Below are positions 5,170 through 5,842 of a stretch of DNA of 5,842 nt, one piece after another. Below the pieces are notes generated by a model, which was not told where the DNA came from, ran no database searches, and saw only the letters and a list, made by a program, of their open reading frames with translations. Position numbers and translations under genes: made by a program. The stretch comes from Propionibacteriaceae bacterium (GTDB lineage: Bacteria; Actinomycetota; Actinomycetes; Propionibacteriales; Propionibacteriaceae). Where the stretch lies: NCBI GenBank assembly GCA_031268065.1, contig JAIRXX010000186.1, forward strand, positions 1 through 5,842, given 5' to 3'. Each line of letters opens with the position of its first letter. The first letter of the stretch is position 1.

Positions 5170-5842
5170 CTACTTCAAGAAGTCCGGGACGTCCAGCTCC
5201 TCTTCGGGGGCAGGCAGCGGTTTCACCACCGGTCGCGGAAGCAGCGGCGGAAGCGGCTTTGGCTCGGCTGGCGCCGCCACTGGATCGGGCTTCGGCTCGG
5301 CTGGCCGGTAAACGTTGCTGTGCGGCTCCACCCTCGGATGGCGCTTGGGTGGCTGCCCACCCTCGAAACCGGCGGCGATGACGGTGACCCGCACCTCATC
5401 GCCCAAGCCGTCGTCGATGACCGTGCCGAAGATGATGTTGGCCTGCTCATCGGCGGCCTGCTCAATGAGCAGCGCGGCCTCGGACACCTCGAATAGCCCC
5501 AGGTCGGAGCCTCCGGCTATCGAAAGCAGCACACCCTTGGCGCCGTCGATGCTGGCCTCCAGCAGCGGGGAGGAGACCGCCATCTCGGCCGCTTTGCGCG
5601 CCCGGCTCTCGCCCCGCGCCGAGCCGATGCCCATCAGCGCCGAACCGGCGTCCGACATCACAGCTTTCACATCTGCGAAGTCCAGATTTATCAGGCCCGG
5701 AGTGGTGATCAAATCGGTGATCCCAGACACGCCCTGCATCAACACCTGGTCGGCCTGCTTGAACGCCTCCAAAATGGCGACCTGCTGGTCGGTCATGTCG
5801 AGCAATTTGTCATTGGGGATGACGATCAGGGTGTCAACCTCG
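5170..5842 (-). CDS. ftsZ: Cell division GTPase FtsZ, C-terminal part (cut by the right edge)
   Basis: FtsZ is the tubulin-like GTPase that polymerises into the cytokinetic ring. The visible 223 residues lack the N-terminal nucleotide-binding half. They open within [14 protein letters not shown], continue to the T7 loop [10 protein letters not shown] (visible residues 50-59), whose acidic residues complete the GTPase site of the next subunit, and reach the end of the globular domain at RVTVIAAGF (151-159). A linker of about 55 residues follows, rich in Pro, Lys and Glu and containing PAEPKP twice. The conserved C-terminal tail ELDVPDFLK is the docking site for SepF and other partners. Codons are in frame to the window edge, with one base of a partial codon left over. 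It is the first gene in transcription order here, and pgeF starts 10 nt after its stop. Confidence 0.98.
   Translation of the reverse strand, partial: EVDTLIVIPNDKLLDMTDQQVAILEAFKQADQVLMQGVSGITDLITTPGLINLDFADVKAVMSDAGSALMGIGSARGESRARKAAEMAVSSPLLEASIDGAKGVLLSIAGGSDLGLFEVSEAALLIEQAADEQANIIFGTVIDDGLGDEVRVTVIAAGFEGGQPPKRHPRVEPHSNVYRPAEPKPDPVAAPAEPKPLPPLLPRPVVKPLPAPEEELDVPDFLK
5255..5305 (-). repeat. In-frame 18-nt direct repeat in the FtsZ linker
   Basis: The 18-nt unit at 5255-5272 recurs at 5288-5305 with one mismatch, offset by 33 nt (11 codons). It encodes the repeated Ala-Glu-Pro-Lys-Pro element of the FtsZ linker. The mismatch is at a third codon position and silent. This looks like a small internal duplication in a disordered region. 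Confidence 0.7.

Noticed and set aside
1..5842. CRISPR arrays, tRNA or rRNA genes, insertion sequences, toxin-antitoxin or phage genes
   Set aside because: No regularly spaced repeats, cloverleaf-like segments, transposase motifs or terminal inverted repeats were seen. The strand is filled by recognisable housekeeping genes.

Overview
The window is an ordinary housekeeping block from an actinobacterium (Actinomycetota). This rests on the gene order ftsZ-pgeF-sepF-yggT-divIVA, which is the downstream end of the division and cell wall (dcw) cluster in that phylum, followed by traR/dksA-lspA-rluD. It also rests on the GC-rich sequence, the GTG and TTG starts, and the Wag31-like DivIVA. I cannot place it below phylum level from sequence alone. 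Every gene I can support lies on the minus strand, so transcription runs from the right edge to the left edge.

Layout in the direction of transcription. ftsZ enters from the right edge without its N-terminal GTPase half and ends at 5170. It is followed 10 nt later by pgeF (peptidoglycan editing factor, 5159-4449). A 145-nt gap with a hairpin and a weak promoter-like -10 leads to sepF (4303-3854), and yggT (3843-3559) follows 10 nt later. A 166-nt gap with two inverted repeats and a promoter-like pair precedes divIVA (3392-2397). After 47 nt comes a TraR/DksA-type C4 zinc-finger protein (2349-1921). It overlaps lspA (lipoprotein signal peptidase, ending at 1403), which overlaps an RluA-family pseudouridine synthase (1410-475). 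A 138-nt leader, in which the ribosome-binding site may be paired, precedes pyk (pyruvate kinase), which runs off the left edge.

The right two thirds is a morphogenesis unit. FtsZ builds the Z-ring, SepF anchors it to the membrane, YggT is a small membrane protein that travels with these genes, DivIVA organises the poles and tip growth, and PgeF removes mis-made peptidoglycan precursor. The left third holds a putative RNA-polymerase-binding regulator, lipoprotein maturation, rRNA modification and glycolysis.

I found no evidence for an undescribed system. The points worth a second look are small: an unusual lspA start region, possible ribosome-binding-site pairing ahead of pyk, hairpins with promoter-like elements in two gaps, an atypical PgeF N-terminus, and a proline-rich FtsZ linker containing an in-frame 18-nt duplication. 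Long plus-strand ORFs exist but are antisense shadows of the genes described.
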